Origin: Pseudomonadota bacterium
GTDB taxonomy: Bacteria > Pseudomonadota > Alphaproteobacteria > Acetobacterales > Acetobacteraceae
Reading direction: 5' to 3'
DNA: 15,771 nt
NCBI GenBank assembly: GCA_021845835.1
Contig: JAJZVE010000028.1
Coordinates: forward strand, 1-15,771
Made by a program: the position numbers and the translations under genes
The notes under the pieces: generated by a model
What the model was told of the DNA's origin: nothing
Databases searched by the model: none
Seen by the model: only the letters and a program-made list of their open reading frames with translations
Shown: positions 1 to 7,860 of the stretch, in pieces
How positions within the stretch are numbered: the stretch's first letter is position 1
How the letters are laid out: each line of letters starts with the position of its first letter

Positions 1-125
1 GCCTCGGCGATGATCGGGTTGAACGCCGAGCGGTACAGCGTGGCGTCCATCTCGTCGGCGATCTGCTCCAGCCGGCCCTTCAGGATGGCCAGAGTGACGG
101 CTGCAATGCTGACGGCTTCGCTCAT
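1..125 (-). CDS. Hydantoinase B/oxoprolinase family protein (N-terminus, truncated by window edge)
   Basis: Only the first 41 codons are present; the gene runs off the left edge. The N-terminus contains LKGRLEQIADEMDATLYRSA followed by FNPII, which matches the opening of HyuB/N-methylhydantoinase B subunits (typically a run like RLExIAEEMxxxLxRTAFSPxI). Known family members pair with an HyuA ATPase subunit and open hydantoin, 5-oxoproline or related lactam rings in an ATP-dependent way. The ATG at 125 overlaps the stop of the upstream lyase gene (ATGA), so it is translationally coupled to the operon. An HyuA partner is not visible here; it may lie beyond position 1. The family call is firm for a fragment, but substrate is unknown. 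Confidence 0.8.
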   Translation of the reverse strand, partial: MSEAVSIAAVTLAILKGRLEQIADEMDATLYRSAFNPIIAE

Positions 126-1003
126 GTGGCGGCCCCGTCGCTGCCGCCGCGTTCGTAGCGGCGCCCGCGCTCCAGCATGGCAGGCGTACCGATCACCGCG
201 TTCAGCGCGTTGAAGTCGAACATGCGCGCGGCGAACGGCGCGTTGCTGCCGTGCCGCGCCAGCGAGGCGTAGTACTCCTGCGCGGTGTGGGCGAGGGCGC
301 GCACGATGCCGCCGGGGAAGATCACCAGCCGGAAGCCGATCGCGCCCAGTTCGCCGGCCGAGGCAAGCGGGGTTGCGCCGCCCTCCACCATGTTGGCCAC
401 CAGCGGCCGCACGGACGCGAGCGAGGCGGCGAGGCTGCGCAACTGCTCGCGCGAGGTCGGCGCTTCCACGAACAGCACGTCCGCCCCGGCCTGCGCGTAC
501 TGCCGCGCGCGCTCCACGGCGGGCGCGAAGCCTTCCACCGCGACAGCGTCCGTGCGCGCGACGATCAGCGTCTCGGCACTCGCGCGCGCGTCCACGGCCG
601 CATGGATCTTGCCCACCATTTCCTGCGCCGTCACCAGCGACTTGTCCTGCAGGTGACCGCAGCGCTTCGGCAGCGTCTGGTCTTCCAACTGGATCGCGCT
701 GGCGCCGGCGCGCTCGAAGGTGCGCACCGTGCGCTGCACGTTGAGCGCATTGCCGTAGCCGTTGTCGGCATCCACGATCAGCGGCAGGGCAACGCGGTCG
801 CGCACCAGCGCGATCGTCTCCGCGACTTCGTTCATCGACACCAGGCCGATGTCCGGCCGGCCGAGCCGCGTATAGGCGATGGCCGCACCGGACAGGTACA
901 GCGCCTCGAACCCTGCCGCCGCCGCGAGCGAGGCGGTGAGCGCGTCGAATACGCCGGGCGCGACCAGGGCGCGCCCGGCCGCCAGTTGCTGTCGCAGGCT
1001 CAC
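122..1003 (-). CDS. Isocitrate lyase/PEP mutase family lyase (2,3-dimethylmalate or methylisocitrate lyase-like)
   Basis: A 293-residue member of the isocitrate lyase/phosphoenolpyruvate mutase superfamily, which cleaves or forms bonds next to an alpha-ketoacid enolate using Mg2+. Visible motifs are DADNGYG (about residues 78-84, metal site), EDQ (107-109), the lyase loop KRCGH (113-117) and RTDA (150-153). The Cys-containing KRCGH loop favours a C-C lyase over a phosphonate mutase. I chose the GTG at 1003 because homologues begin close to this point (residues SLRQQLAAG) and because it sits one base after the stop of the MmgE/PrpD gene (TGAGGTG). The open frame extends upstream to 1081, but only inside the neighbour. 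Pairing with MmgE/PrpD suggests a methylcitrate-like dehydration and cleavage step on a branched hydroxy-dicarboxylate. The exact substrate is inferred, not seen. Confidence 0.9.
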   Translation of the reverse strand: MSLRQQLAAGRALVAPGVFDALTASLAAAAGFEALYLSGAAIAYTRLGRPDIGLVSMNEVAETIALVRDRVALPLIVDADNGYGNALNVQRTVRTFERAGASAIQLEDQTLPKRCGHLQDKSLVTAQEMVGKIHAAVDARASAETLIVARTDAVAVEGFAPAVERARQYAQAGADVLFVEAPTSREQLRSLAASLASVRPLVANMVEGGATPLASAGELGAIGFRLVIFPGGIVRALAHTAQEYYASLARHGSNAPFAARMFDFNALNAVIGTPAMLERGRRYERGGSDGAAT

Positions 1004-1004
1004 C

Positions 1005-2420
1005 TCAGTTGGCTCCGTCGGCCAGCAGCAGATCGTGCAGCGCCGCGCCGTCGGCGGCGGCGTGCAGATCCAGCACGGCATCGGCGATGCGCGCGCAATG
1101 CGCGGCGCCCCAGACCGGATCGGCCAGTTCGTGGAACTTCGCCAGCACTTCGTCGGCCGTGTAGGGGTCCTCGGTGTCGCCGCGGTTGGTGAGCGTCTCG
1201 GCGGCGAACACGCGCCCGTCGCGCAGCGTGACGCGCACGCGCGCCGGTCGCAGGCCCGGCAGGCGCGCGGTCAGCGCCGGGTCCTCGCGCACCGCGACAC
1301 GGCAAGCGAGCGCCTGCGCGATTTCGTTCTGCAGCGCGGCGGCACGGAACGCGGGCACCGTGGCGGCGCCATTGACCAGCGTGGTGGCGATCGCGAACGG
1401 CAGCGAGAATTTCGCCGCCAGCATGTTGCGCGGTGCGGGCGCATCAAGCTGCGCCGCCCAGACGTGGGTATCCACCTCGATGGCCTCGACATCGGCCGGC
1501 GCGATCCGGCCGCCGGCGCGTGCCGTGATCTGCGCCAGCGCGTCCAGCGCGCCGTGCGTGTAGCGGCAGGCGGCGTGGCGCTTGAAGTAGTTGCGCGCGA
1601 CTTCCCAGCGCGTGCCAAGCTCCGCCACCATTTCCTGCGGCCGGAACTGGTCGGCGATGACGGTGCCGTACACCGTCGCCACGCCGTCCGCCTCGCCGAC
1701 GAAACCGGCAGCGGCGAGGTCCCATGCCATCAGGCCGAGCTGGTTGGAGAATCCGGCGTAGCTGTTGCGCACCGTGCCGCCCTCCAGCATGGTGCGCCGG
1801 CTGGTGCTCAGGCCCAGGCTGGAGGCGATGCTGATCGTCTCGGCCAGCAGCGCCGCGTCCGCCCCGCCGAGGCGGGCGGCAGCCAGCGCCGCGCCGATGG
1901 TGCCCCAGGTGCCGTGCGGATGCATGGTCACGCGCAGCTTGCTGGCGATGCCGACGCGCGCGCCGATCTCGTAGCCCAGCACGATGGCGGTGAGCAGATC
2001 GGCCCCCGACGCGCCGCTGCCGGCGGCGGCGGCCAGCACCGCGGGCACCACATGGATGCCGGGATGGCCGCGCGCGTACTGGTTGCCCTCGTCCAGTTCC
2101 AGCATCGTGCCCGCGGTGCCGTTGACGAAGGCGGCGAGCGGCGCGGCGAAGCGCCGGCCGCCGCCGATCGCCGCCGCTGCGCCGGGCGCATGGCGATCCG
2201 CCAGCCGCGCCAGCAGCGCGCGCATCTCCGGCTCCTGCATGCCGCAGGCGATCACGCCGATGCTGTCCAGCAGCACCAGGCGGGCGCGGGCGACGGCTTC
2301 GTCCGGCAGGTCGGCGAAGCGCAGTCCGGCGGCGAATTCGCCCCATTGCCGCAGCCACTCCGGCCGTCCCTGCGCCAGCAGCACCGAGGCCGGGATCACA
2401 TCGGGGGTCACAATGGTCAT
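1005..2420 (-). CDS. MmgE/PrpD family protein (2-methylcitrate dehydratase-like)
   Basis: A 471-residue protein of full family length. It carries the family landmarks LELDEGNQYARGHPGIHVVP (about residues 108-127), the MHPHGTWGTIGAA segment (166-178) and the KRHAACRYTHGALDA segment in the second half. Characterised relatives include 2-methylcitrate dehydratase PrpD, cis-aconitate decarboxylase and iminodisuccinate epimerase. The reaction is therefore probably dehydration, decarboxylation or epimerisation of a polycarboxylate in the cytoplasm. The ATG at 2420 follows the livF stop by six bases, and its ribosome site GAGGA overlaps that stop. The gene lies between the transporter and a KRCGH-type lyase, so it probably prepares the lyase substrate. 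It is not a canonical prpD: there is no prpC citrate synthase in the cluster. Confidence 0.93.
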   Translation of the reverse strand: MTIVTPDVIPASVLLAQGRPEWLRQWGEFAAGLRFADLPDEAVARARLVLLDSIGVIACGMQEPEMRALLARLADRHAPGAAAAIGGGRRFAAPLAAFVNGTAGTMLELDEGNQYARGHPGIHVVPAVLAAAAGSGASGADLLTAIVLGYEIGARVGIASKLRVTMHPHGTWGTIGAALAAARLGGADAALLAETISIASSLGLSTSRRTMLEGGTVRNSYAGFSNQLGLMAWDLAAAGFVGEADGVATVYGTVIADQFRPQEMVAELGTRWEVARNYFKRHAACRYTHGALDALAQITARAGGRIAPADVEAIEVDTHVWAAQLDAPAPRNMLAAKFSLPFAIATTLVNGAATVPAFRAAALQNEIAQALACRVAVREDPALTARLPGLRPARVRVTLRDGRVFAAETLTNRGDTEDPYTADEVLAKFHELADPVWGAAHCARIADAVLDLHAAADGAALHDLLLADGAN

Positions 2421-2426
2421 GGGTCC

Positions 2427-3128
2427 TCACATGCCGAGATAGGCGCGTTTCAGGTCCGGATTGTCGCGGATAGCGGCGGCGCTGCCCGTCAGGGCATACA
2501 CGCCGTTCTCAAGGATGTAGGCGCGCGCGGCGAGTTCCAGCGACTGCACCACGTTCTGCTCGACCAGCAGCACCGGCAGCCCGCCCGCGTTCAGCCGCGC
2601 GATCAGCGCGAACATCTCCTCCACCAGCAGCGGCGACAGGCCGAGCGACGGTTCGTCGAGGATCAGCAGCAGCGGCTCGGCCATCAGGCCGCGGCCGATC
2701 GCCAGCATCTGCTGCTCGCCGCCGGACAGCGTGCCGGCGCGCTGCGTTGTGCGTTCGCGCAGACGGGGAAACGTGTCCAGCACCCGTTCCAGATTGGCGC
2801 GGCGATGCGGCTTGCCGCGGCGATAGCTGCCGAGTTCAAGATTCTCGCGCACGCTCAGATTGGGGAATATCCTGCGCCCTTCCGGCACCTGGATCAGCCC
2901 GGCGGCGACGATGCGTTCGGCGGAAGCGTGGTCGATGCGCGTTCCGTCGAAGCGGATTTCGCCGCTCCAGCACGGCAGCACGCCGGACAGCACCTTGTTC
3001 AGCGTGGTCTTGCCGACGCCATTGGCGCCGAGCACGGCGACGATCTCGCCGGCGTCCACCTGCATGTCCAGCCCGCGCAGCACTTCCACGCCGCCATAGC
3101 CGGCCCGCAGCGCGCGCACTTCAAGCAT
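2427..3128 (-). CDS. livF: Branched-chain amino acid-type ABC transporter ATP-binding protein LivF
   Basis: A 233-residue ABC ATPase of the LivF class, one of the two nucleotide-binding subunits of a HAAT-family importer on the cytoplasmic face. Walker A is GANGVGKT (residues 34-41), the signature is LSGGEQQ (134-140) and Walker B is LLLILDE (153-159), followed by a family-typical SLGLSP stretch. The C-terminus ends in the usual LKRAYLGM. I chose the ATG at 3128, which overlaps the end of livG by eight bases and gives the family-typical start MLEVRALRAGYG. An ATG at 3137 would add three residues and one at 3164 would add twelve. All catalytic motifs are intact, so the subunit should be active. 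Confidence 0.95.
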   Translation of the reverse strand: MLEVRALRAGYGGVEVLRGLDMQVDAGEIVAVLGANGVGKTTLNKVLSGVLPCWSGEIRFDGTRIDHASAERIVAAGLIQVPEGRRIFPNLSVRENLELGSYRRGKPHRRANLERVLDTFPRLRERTTQRAGTLSGGEQQMLAIGRGLMAEPLLLILDEPSLGLSPLLVEEMFALIARLNAGGLPVLLVEQNVVQSLELAARAYILENGVYALTGSAAAIRDNPDLKRAYLGM

Positions 3129-3867
3129 TGGCGGCATCCCCGGCGCGGATGCGCGCAGCGGCACCGTGGCCGAGATATGCCTCGATCACCTGAGGATCCT
3201 CGCACACCACGCGCGGCGCGCCCTGCGCGATCGCGCGGCCCTGCGCCAGCACGTACACCCGCTCGCACAGGCTCATCACCGCCTGCATCACGTGCTCGAT
3301 CATCAGCACGGTGACGCCATCGTCGCGGATCGCACGCAGCACCGGGACGACGTCGCGGATTTCGGACGGATTGAGGCCGGCCAGCACCTCGTCCAGCAGC
3401 AGCAGCTTCGGCTCGGTCGCCAGCGCGCGCGCCAGTTCCAGCCGCTTGCGTCCGGCCACCGTCAGCTCCGCCGCCGGCCGATCCAGCATCCCCGCCAGCC
3501 CGACGCGGTGCGCCACCGCCGCGGCGCGGGCGAGCGCCTCGGCGCGGCGGCGATGGCGCAGATAGGCACCCACCGCGATGTTCTCCCGCACCGTCAGCCC
3601 CGCGAACGGCTGCGCCACCTGGAAGGTGCGGGCGATGCCGCGCAGCGCGCGCAGGTGCGGCGGCTCGCGTGTCACATCGACACCCTGAAAGCCGACATGG
3701 CCGGCATCCGGCGCCAGGAAGCCGGAAATCACGCCGAACAGCGTGGTCTTGCCGGCGCCGTTCGGGCCGATCAGGCCGACGATCTCGCCCTGCGCCACCG
3801 CCAGCGACGCATCGTTGACCGCCAGCAGTCCGCCGAAGCGCAGCGTGATGCCGGCCACCTGCAGCAT
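3121..3867 (-). CDS. livG: Branched-chain amino acid-type ABC transporter ATP-binding protein LivG
   Basis: A 248-residue ATPase of the LivG class, partner of LivF. Walker A is GPNGAGKT (residues 34-41), the Q-loop region is RTFQ (80-83) and Walker B is LLLLDE (155-160), followed by VLAGLNPSE. The signature region reads LTVAGRKRLELARAL rather than the textbook LSGGQ. This form is familiar in a subgroup of LivG proteins, so I do not regard it as damage. The ATG at 3867 shares one base with the livM stop (TGATG). The C-terminus contains the typical VIEAYLGHG stretch and then a short Arg/Ala tail. Transcribed with livF, livM, livH and the binding protein. Confidence 0.95.
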   Translation of the reverse strand: MLQVAGITLRFGGLLAVNDASLAVAQGEIVGLIGPNGAGKTTLFGVISGFLAPDAGHVGFQGVDVTREPPHLRALRGIARTFQVAQPFAGLTVRENIAVGAYLRHRRRAEALARAAAVAHRVGLAGMLDRPAAELTVAGRKRLELARALATEPKLLLLDEVLAGLNPSEIRDVVPVLRAIRDDGVTVLMIEHVMQAVMSLCERVYVLAQGRAIAQGAPRVVCEDPQVIEAYLGHGAAARIRAGDAANA

Positions 3868-4862
3868 CAGCGCGCCTCCGCTCGCTGCGCTTCCGCCTGC
3901 TGCGCCGCCGCGCGGCGCGCCACGCGCAGCCGGTGCAGCGAGCCGACGATGCCGAGCGGCGCGAGGCCGATCGCCGCCACCAGCAGCAGGCCGAACAGCA
4001 CCAGATCGACGCCGGTGATGCCGCCGGCGAAGCCCTTGGTCAGCTCGCCCAGCCCATGCAGCGCGAGCGCGCCGATCAGCGGGCCGGGCACGGTGCCGAT
4101 GCCGCCGATGATCGCCGCCAGCAGCGCCTCGATGGAAATCCACGAGCCGTAGGCGATGTTGGCGTCGATATAGAGGAAATACTGCGCATACAGACAGCCG
4201 GCGGCAGCTGTGACGGCGGCGGACAGCGTGATGGCGCGCAGCTTCACCGCCAGCGCGTCCACGCCCAGCGCCCGTGCCGCGTCCTCGTTCTCGCGCACGG
4301 CGACCAGTTGCGCGCCGAACCGCCCGCGCTCGATGGCGCGCGAGAGCAGCAGCGTTGCGGCAACGGCGGCCAGCGCGATCCAGTAGAACGCGGCCCGGCT
4401 GGCGAACTGAAAATTCGCCGCGCGCACGTCCAGCCGGATCAGCAGCCCGGCGGCGCCGCCGGTGAAATCGGAGGCATTGGCCAGGATGCGCAGCACTTCC
4501 GCGAACGCCAGCGTCACCAGCGCGAAATACGAGCCGCGCAGCCGCGCGCGGAATGCCAGCACGCCGATGATCCGGCCCACCGCCCCGCCGGCGGCAATGC
4601 CGAGCGCGCAGGCAAGCCACGCATTCACGCCGAAGCGGATCTGCAGCAATGCGGTGGCGTAGGCGCCGCTGCCGAAGAACGCCGCGTGGCCGAACGAAAA
4701 CTGCCCGCCGAAGCCGCCGAGCAGGTTCCAGCCCTGCGCGGTCAGCGCCACGATCAGCACGCTGACGAGGAAGTTCAGCAGTGTGTTGGAAGGCCCGGCC
4801 AGCGGCACCAGCGCCAGCACGGCGACCAGCGCCGCCAGCGGCAACAGGTCCCGCCGGGTCAT
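3867..4862 (-). CDS. livM: Branched-chain amino acid-type ABC transporter permease LivM
   Basis: A 331-residue, strongly hydrophobic inner-membrane permease with about eight to ten likely transmembrane segments. Family landmarks are LTAQGWNLLGGFGGQFSFGH near residues 41-60, RGSYFALVTLAFAEVLR in the middle, and the cytoplasmic coupling segment with VRENEDAARALGVD. The next part contains IIGGIGTVPGPLIGAL. The ATG at 4862 overlaps the livH stop (ATGA), and the resulting N-terminus MTRRDLLPLA fits a membrane protein start. The C-terminal tail is rich in Arg, Ala and Gln, probably cytosolic. With LivH it should form the translocation pore of the importer. Confidence 0.94.
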   Translation of the reverse strand: MTRRDLLPLAALVAVLALVPLAGPSNTLLNFLVSVLIVALTAQGWNLLGGFGGQFSFGHAAFFGSGAYATALLQIRFGVNAWLACALGIAAGGAVGRIIGVLAFRARLRGSYFALVTLAFAEVLRILANASDFTGGAAGLLIRLDVRAANFQFASRAAFYWIALAAVAATLLLSRAIERGRFGAQLVAVRENEDAARALGVDALAVKLRAITLSAAVTAAAGCLYAQYFLYIDANIAYGSWISIEALLAAIIGGIGTVPGPLIGALALHGLGELTKGFAGGITGVDLVLFGLLLVAAIGLAPLGIVGSLHRLRVARRAAAQQAEAQRAEAR

Positions 4863-5731
4863 GCCTTGGCTCCGAACAGGCCGGTCGGGCGCAGCAGCAG
4901 CACCAGAATGAAGATCACGAAGATGCCGAGCTGGCCCAGGCTGTCGCCAAGGAACAGGCCACCCAGGCTCTCCACCACGCCCACGAACAAGCCGCCCAGC
5001 AGCGCGCCCGGCACCGAGCCCATGCCGCCGAGCACGACGATGGTGAAGGCCACCAGCACGAAGGCGTTGCCCACCCGCGGATTGACGTAGAACGTCGGCA
5101 GCAGCAGGCAGGCGGCGACGGCCAGGCAGGCGCAGCCGAGCCCGAACGTCACCGCGTACACGTGGCGCACGTCGATGCCGGCCAGCCGCGCACCGAGTTT
5201 CTCGCGCGCCACTGCGCGGATCGCCTTGCCGGTGTCGGTGCGCGCCAGCAGCAGCCACAGCAGTGCCGAGACCGCCAGCGCGCCGGCGAACCCGATCAGC
5301 CGCGGCCGCGAAATCAGCATCGGGCCGAATGGCACCACCTGGAACGAGGCATCGCCCGCCAGCGTGCGCGTGTCGGAATGGAACACCGCCAGCAGCGCGT
5401 TCTCGATGGCGATCGACAGGCCCAGCGTCACCAGCAGCATGTTGCCGTCATCGTCGTGGCTCGCCGGACCGATCACGAAGCGCTGCAGCGCGTAGCCGAC
5501 CGCGAAGAACGCCAGCGCCAGCGGCACGATCGCGGCATACGGGTCCACGCCGAACGCGCTGGCCAGGCCCCAGACGGCGAACATCGCGCAGCTCAGCAGC
5601 GCCCCATGCGCGAAGTTGATGATGTGCAGCACGCCGTAAACCAGCGTGAGGCCGAGCGCCACCAGCGCGTAGACCGCGCCGGTGAGCAGCCCGTTGACCA
5701 CGGCTTCAAGGATGATTTCCGGCGAATACAC
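4859..5731 (-). CDS. livH: Branched-chain amino acid-type ABC transporter permease LivH
   Basis: A 290-residue permease. The N-terminal half has the LivH hallmark GAVYALVALGLTLVYGV followed by INFAHGA. The middle carries the coupling loop with AREKLGARLAGID, and the C-terminal part has VLGGMGSVPGALLGGL and ends RPTGLFGAKA. The start is GTG at 5731, seven bases after the stop of the binding-protein gene; I see no in-frame ATG near it. It should sit in the inner membrane as a heterodimer with LivM. The sequence indicates the HAAT transporter family but not the ligand: such systems carry amino acids, amides, urea or aromatic and short-chain carboxylates. Confidence 0.94.
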   Translation of the reverse strand: MYSPEIILEAVVNGLLTGAVYALVALGLTLVYGVLHIINFAHGALLSCAMFAVWGLASAFGVDPYAAIVPLALAFFAVGYALQRFVIGPASHDDDGNMLLVTLGLSIAIENALLAVFHSDTRTLAGDASFQVVPFGPMLISRPRLIGFAGALAVSALLWLLLARTDTGKAIRAVAREKLGARLAGIDVRHVYAVTFGLGCACLAVAACLLLPTFYVNPRVGNAFVLVAFTIVVLGGMGSVPGALLGGLFVGVVESLGGLFLGDSLGQLGIFVIFILVLLLRPTGLFGAKA

Positions 5732-5738
5732 GAGCCGT

Positions 5739-6956
5739 TCACGCCGGTCGCGGGAACACCGGCTTCGCGTTGGCGAACGCCGCCGGGTAGATCACCTTGA
5801 TGTCGTTATCCTGCACCTGCAGGTTCACCGGCGCGGCGCCCTGGTTCTGGCCATCGACGAAATGGGTTTCGCCATACGGCATCAGGTGGCCCTTGAAGTT
5901 CGACGCGGCCAGCGCCGCCACGATCTTGCCGCGGTCGGTGCCGCCCGCGCGGCCGATCGCGTCGGCCACCAGCATCACGCAGGAGTAGTTGAGCGGCACG
6001 TTGTAGGCCCACAGCTTGCCGGCATCCTGCACCTGCTTCTTCAACGCCTGTGCCCTGGGGTTGCGCGGGTCTTCCCAGTGGTTGCAGTCCATCACGTAGG
6101 CCGCAGCCTCGGGGAACTCATGCACGAAGCGCTGGTTGGAGGCGGCGCCGTTCACCACGCAGTAGACGCCCTTCGGCCGGATGCGCTGCTGCAGCATCGT
6201 GCGCGCCAGCAGGACGAACTCGTTGTAGTAGTCCGACGGAATCACCAGATCGGGGTTGAGCGAGCGGATGCGCAGCGCCACGTTGGACATGTCGCGCGCC
6301 GGCGTCGGGTGCGCGATCGTTTCCAGCACCTCGAAACCGCGCCTGGGCAGTTCGGTCTGCAGCAGCTTGGCCAGCCCGCTGCCGAACAGCCCGTCCTCAT
6401 GCACCAGCACCACCGTCCGGGCCGGCTTGCCGGCGCCGTCGTTGAGCTTCACCAGGTTGTCGAGGGCGACCGTCGTCACGATGCCGAAGCCGGGCGCGAA
6501 GCGGAACGTGTTGGTCAGGCCGCGCTTGATGATCTGATCGGAAACGCCGACATCGACGACGTAGGCGAGGTTGTAGCGCGCCGCTGCCTGGCTGGCGGCG
6601 AGGCAGATCGGGCTGGCAAAGCCGCCGACGATGGCGGCCACCCCCTCCGTCTGCATCCGCTCCACTTCCTGCGTCGCCGCTTCGGGGTTGGAGCGCGCGT
6701 CGCCGAACACCATCTCGATCTTCGCGCCGCCCAGTGCCGCGATGCCGCCGGAAGCGTTGATCTCGTTGATCGCCAGTTCCGCACCGCGGCGGCCGAGGTC
6801 GCCGTCCTGGGCCAGCGCGCCGGTGACGGGCTGCAGGATGCCGAGCTTCACCGGCGGCGGATCCGCGCGCAGGATCGCGGGCCGGGCGAGGGCGGCGGCG
6901 GTGGCGGCGCCGGCAGCAAGCACGCTGCGGCGGCTGACAGGCCTGGTGCGGATCAC
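5739..6956 (-). CDS. Tat-exported ABC transporter substrate-binding protein (Leu/Ile/Val-binding family, Peripla_BP_6)
   Basis: A 405-residue periplasmic ligand-binding protein. It begins with a twin-arginine signal: SRRSVL at residues 8-13, then an Ala-rich hydrophobic run and a plausible cleavage after about residue 31 (ILRA). The mature part opens with VKLGILQPVTGALAQDG and has the ELAINEINASGG helix, typical of type I periplasmic binding proteins in liv operons. The GTG at 6956 overlaps the stop of the regulator (GTGA), and AGGAGG lies about 11 bases upstream, so translation should be strong. Its place ahead of livHMGF makes it the specificity component. Export in folded form through Tat is inferred from the motif. 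Ligand unknown. Confidence 0.94.
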   Translation of the reverse strand: MIRTRPVSRRSVLAAGAATAAALARPAILRADPPPVKLGILQPVTGALAQDGDLGRRGAELAINEINASGGIAALGGAKIEMVFGDARSNPEAATQEVERMQTEGVAAIVGGFASPICLAASQAAARYNLAYVVDVGVSDQIIKRGLTNTFRFAPGFGIVTTVALDNLVKLNDGAGKPARTVVLVHEDGLFGSGLAKLLQTELPRRGFEVLETIAHPTPARDMSNVALRIRSLNPDLVIPSDYYNEFVLLARTMLQQRIRPKGVYCVVNGAASNQRFVHEFPEAAAYVMDCNHWEDPRNPRAQALKKQVQDAGKLWAYNVPLNYSCVMLVADAIGRAGGTDRGKIVAALAASNFKGHLMPYGETHFVDGQNQGAAPVNLQVQDNDIKVIYPAAFANAKPVFPRPA

Positions 6957-7780
6957 GGTGACAGTTTCCTCCTGGTTCGGGATGGCCGTGTGTCGGTTGG
7001 CTGGAAGCCCGCCGTTGCCGACGGCATGGGTTTCCAGCGTCGCTCGCCCCGCGTGCCGGTGCGCAGCAGGTCCATCTGGAACGAGAACCGGTCGGGCCGG
7101 TACAGCGCGTGCAAATGTTCAACGCCACGGCCGTCGGCGTCGTGCACCACGCGCGTCAGCGACAGCAGCGGCGCGCCGATGTCCAGTTGCAGCGCCTCGG
7201 CCACGTCCGGCCCGGCGAGCGTGGCGCCGATGGTCTGGCTGGCACGCTCCGCCACCACGCCCGAGCGCTCCAGCAGTTCCAGCAGCGGCATCGCGGCCAG
7301 TTCGGCCTCGGTGTAGGTGTCGCCGACGCGCTCCGGGACATGCGTGGTGAGCCAGGAGAACGGTGCGCCGTCGATCAGCCGCACGCGCACCGAACGCTGC
7401 GTGCGCTCGCCCGCCGCCAACCCGAGCGCGCGGGCGATGGCGTCCGGCGGCGTGGCATAGGCGAACGACAGCAGCCGCACCCCGGTGCGCCGGCCCATTT
7501 CCTTCAGATCCGCGAACACGTCGGACAACTCGGCGCGGATCGCGCGCACCATGCCGGCGTGGCGCACGAAGGTGCCGGCACCGGGCCGCCGCTCCACCAG
7601 ACCCGCACTCGCCAACCGGTCCAGCGCGCGCCGCGCCGTCATGCGCGAGACGCCGTGTTCGGCCGCCAGCGCCGGCTCCCCCGGCAGGCGCGCGCCGGGC
7701 GCGATGGCGCCGCTGGCGATGCGCTCGCTGAGCAGGAGATAGATCCTGCGCGCCTTCGACGGCTCGACCGCTGCGTCCAA
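6953..7780 (-). CDS. GntR family transcriptional regulator, HutC subfamily (UTRA domain)
   Basis: A 275-residue repressor-type protein. The N-terminal winged helix-turn-helix spans about residues 10-72, with the GVSRMTARRALDRLASAGLV recognition region and the wing ERRPGAGTFV. The remainder, to about residue 240, matches the UTRA effector-binding fold of HutC/FarR/TreR-type regulators. The start appears to be TTG at 7780, with GGAGG four bases upstream; no ATG or GTG suits the N-terminus better. After the usual UTRA end there is an extra basic tail of about 35 residues. It is the first gene of the operon it probably controls, and a palindrome overlaps the promoter just upstream. The effector is presumably the imported compound or a metabolite of it. 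Confidence 0.92.
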   Translation of the reverse strand: MDAAVEPSKARRIYLLLSERIASGAIAPGARLPGEPALAAEHGVSRMTARRALDRLASAGLVERRPGAGTFVRHAGMVRAIRAELSDVFADLKEMGRRTGVRLLSFAYATPPDAIARALGLAAGERTQRSVRVRLIDGAPFSWLTTHVPERVGDTYTEAELAAMPLLELLERSGVVAERASQTIGATLAGPDVAEALQLDIGAPLLSLTRVVHDADGRGVEHLHALYRPDRFSFQMDLLRTGTRGERRWKPMPSATAGFQPTDTRPSRTRRKLSP

Positions 7781-7827
7781 ACGTCCTCCGTCGCGCGGTT
7801 TGCTGTCCGGGTTTCCGACCCGGCGCC

Positions 7828-7840
7828 TGTATAGGATACA
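7828..7840. promoter_or_regulatory. Putative GntR/HutC operator: 13-bp palindrome
   Basis: TGTATAGGATACA is a perfect inverted repeat (TGTAT, three-base spacer, ATACA). It has the GT...AC ends typical of GntR-family operators. It covers the predicted -10 box of the operon promoter, so bound protein would block transcription. The adjacent gene encodes a HutC-type GntR regulator, which makes autorepression the simplest reading. The assignment is inferred from position and shape. Confidence 0.55.
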
Positions 7841-7860
7841 AGACAGCTCGGTGGCGTCAA
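7833..7860 (-). promoter_or_regulatory. Predicted sigma-70-like promoter of the gntR-liv-catabolic operon
   Basis: On the minus strand TTGACG (7860-7855) is followed, after a 16-base spacer, by TATCCT (7838-7833). The -35 box matches the consensus at five of six positions and the -10 box at four of six. Transcription would start near 7826, leaving a leader of about 45 bases before the TTG start of the regulator gene. This is the only good promoter-like pair I see for the whole operon. Prediction from sequence only. Confidence 0.5.

Noticed and set aside
879..3314. Very long plus-strand open frame (811 codons) opposite the lyase, MmgE/PrpD and livF genes
   Set aside because: It is rich in Arg, His, Gln and Gly with no domain, and lies antisense to three well-supported genes; long antisense frames are expected at this GC.
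3868..4620. Minus-strand open frame continuing livG upstream through livM
   Set aside because: The upstream part is Arg/Gly-rich out-of-frame text of livM; the LivG family starts at 3867.
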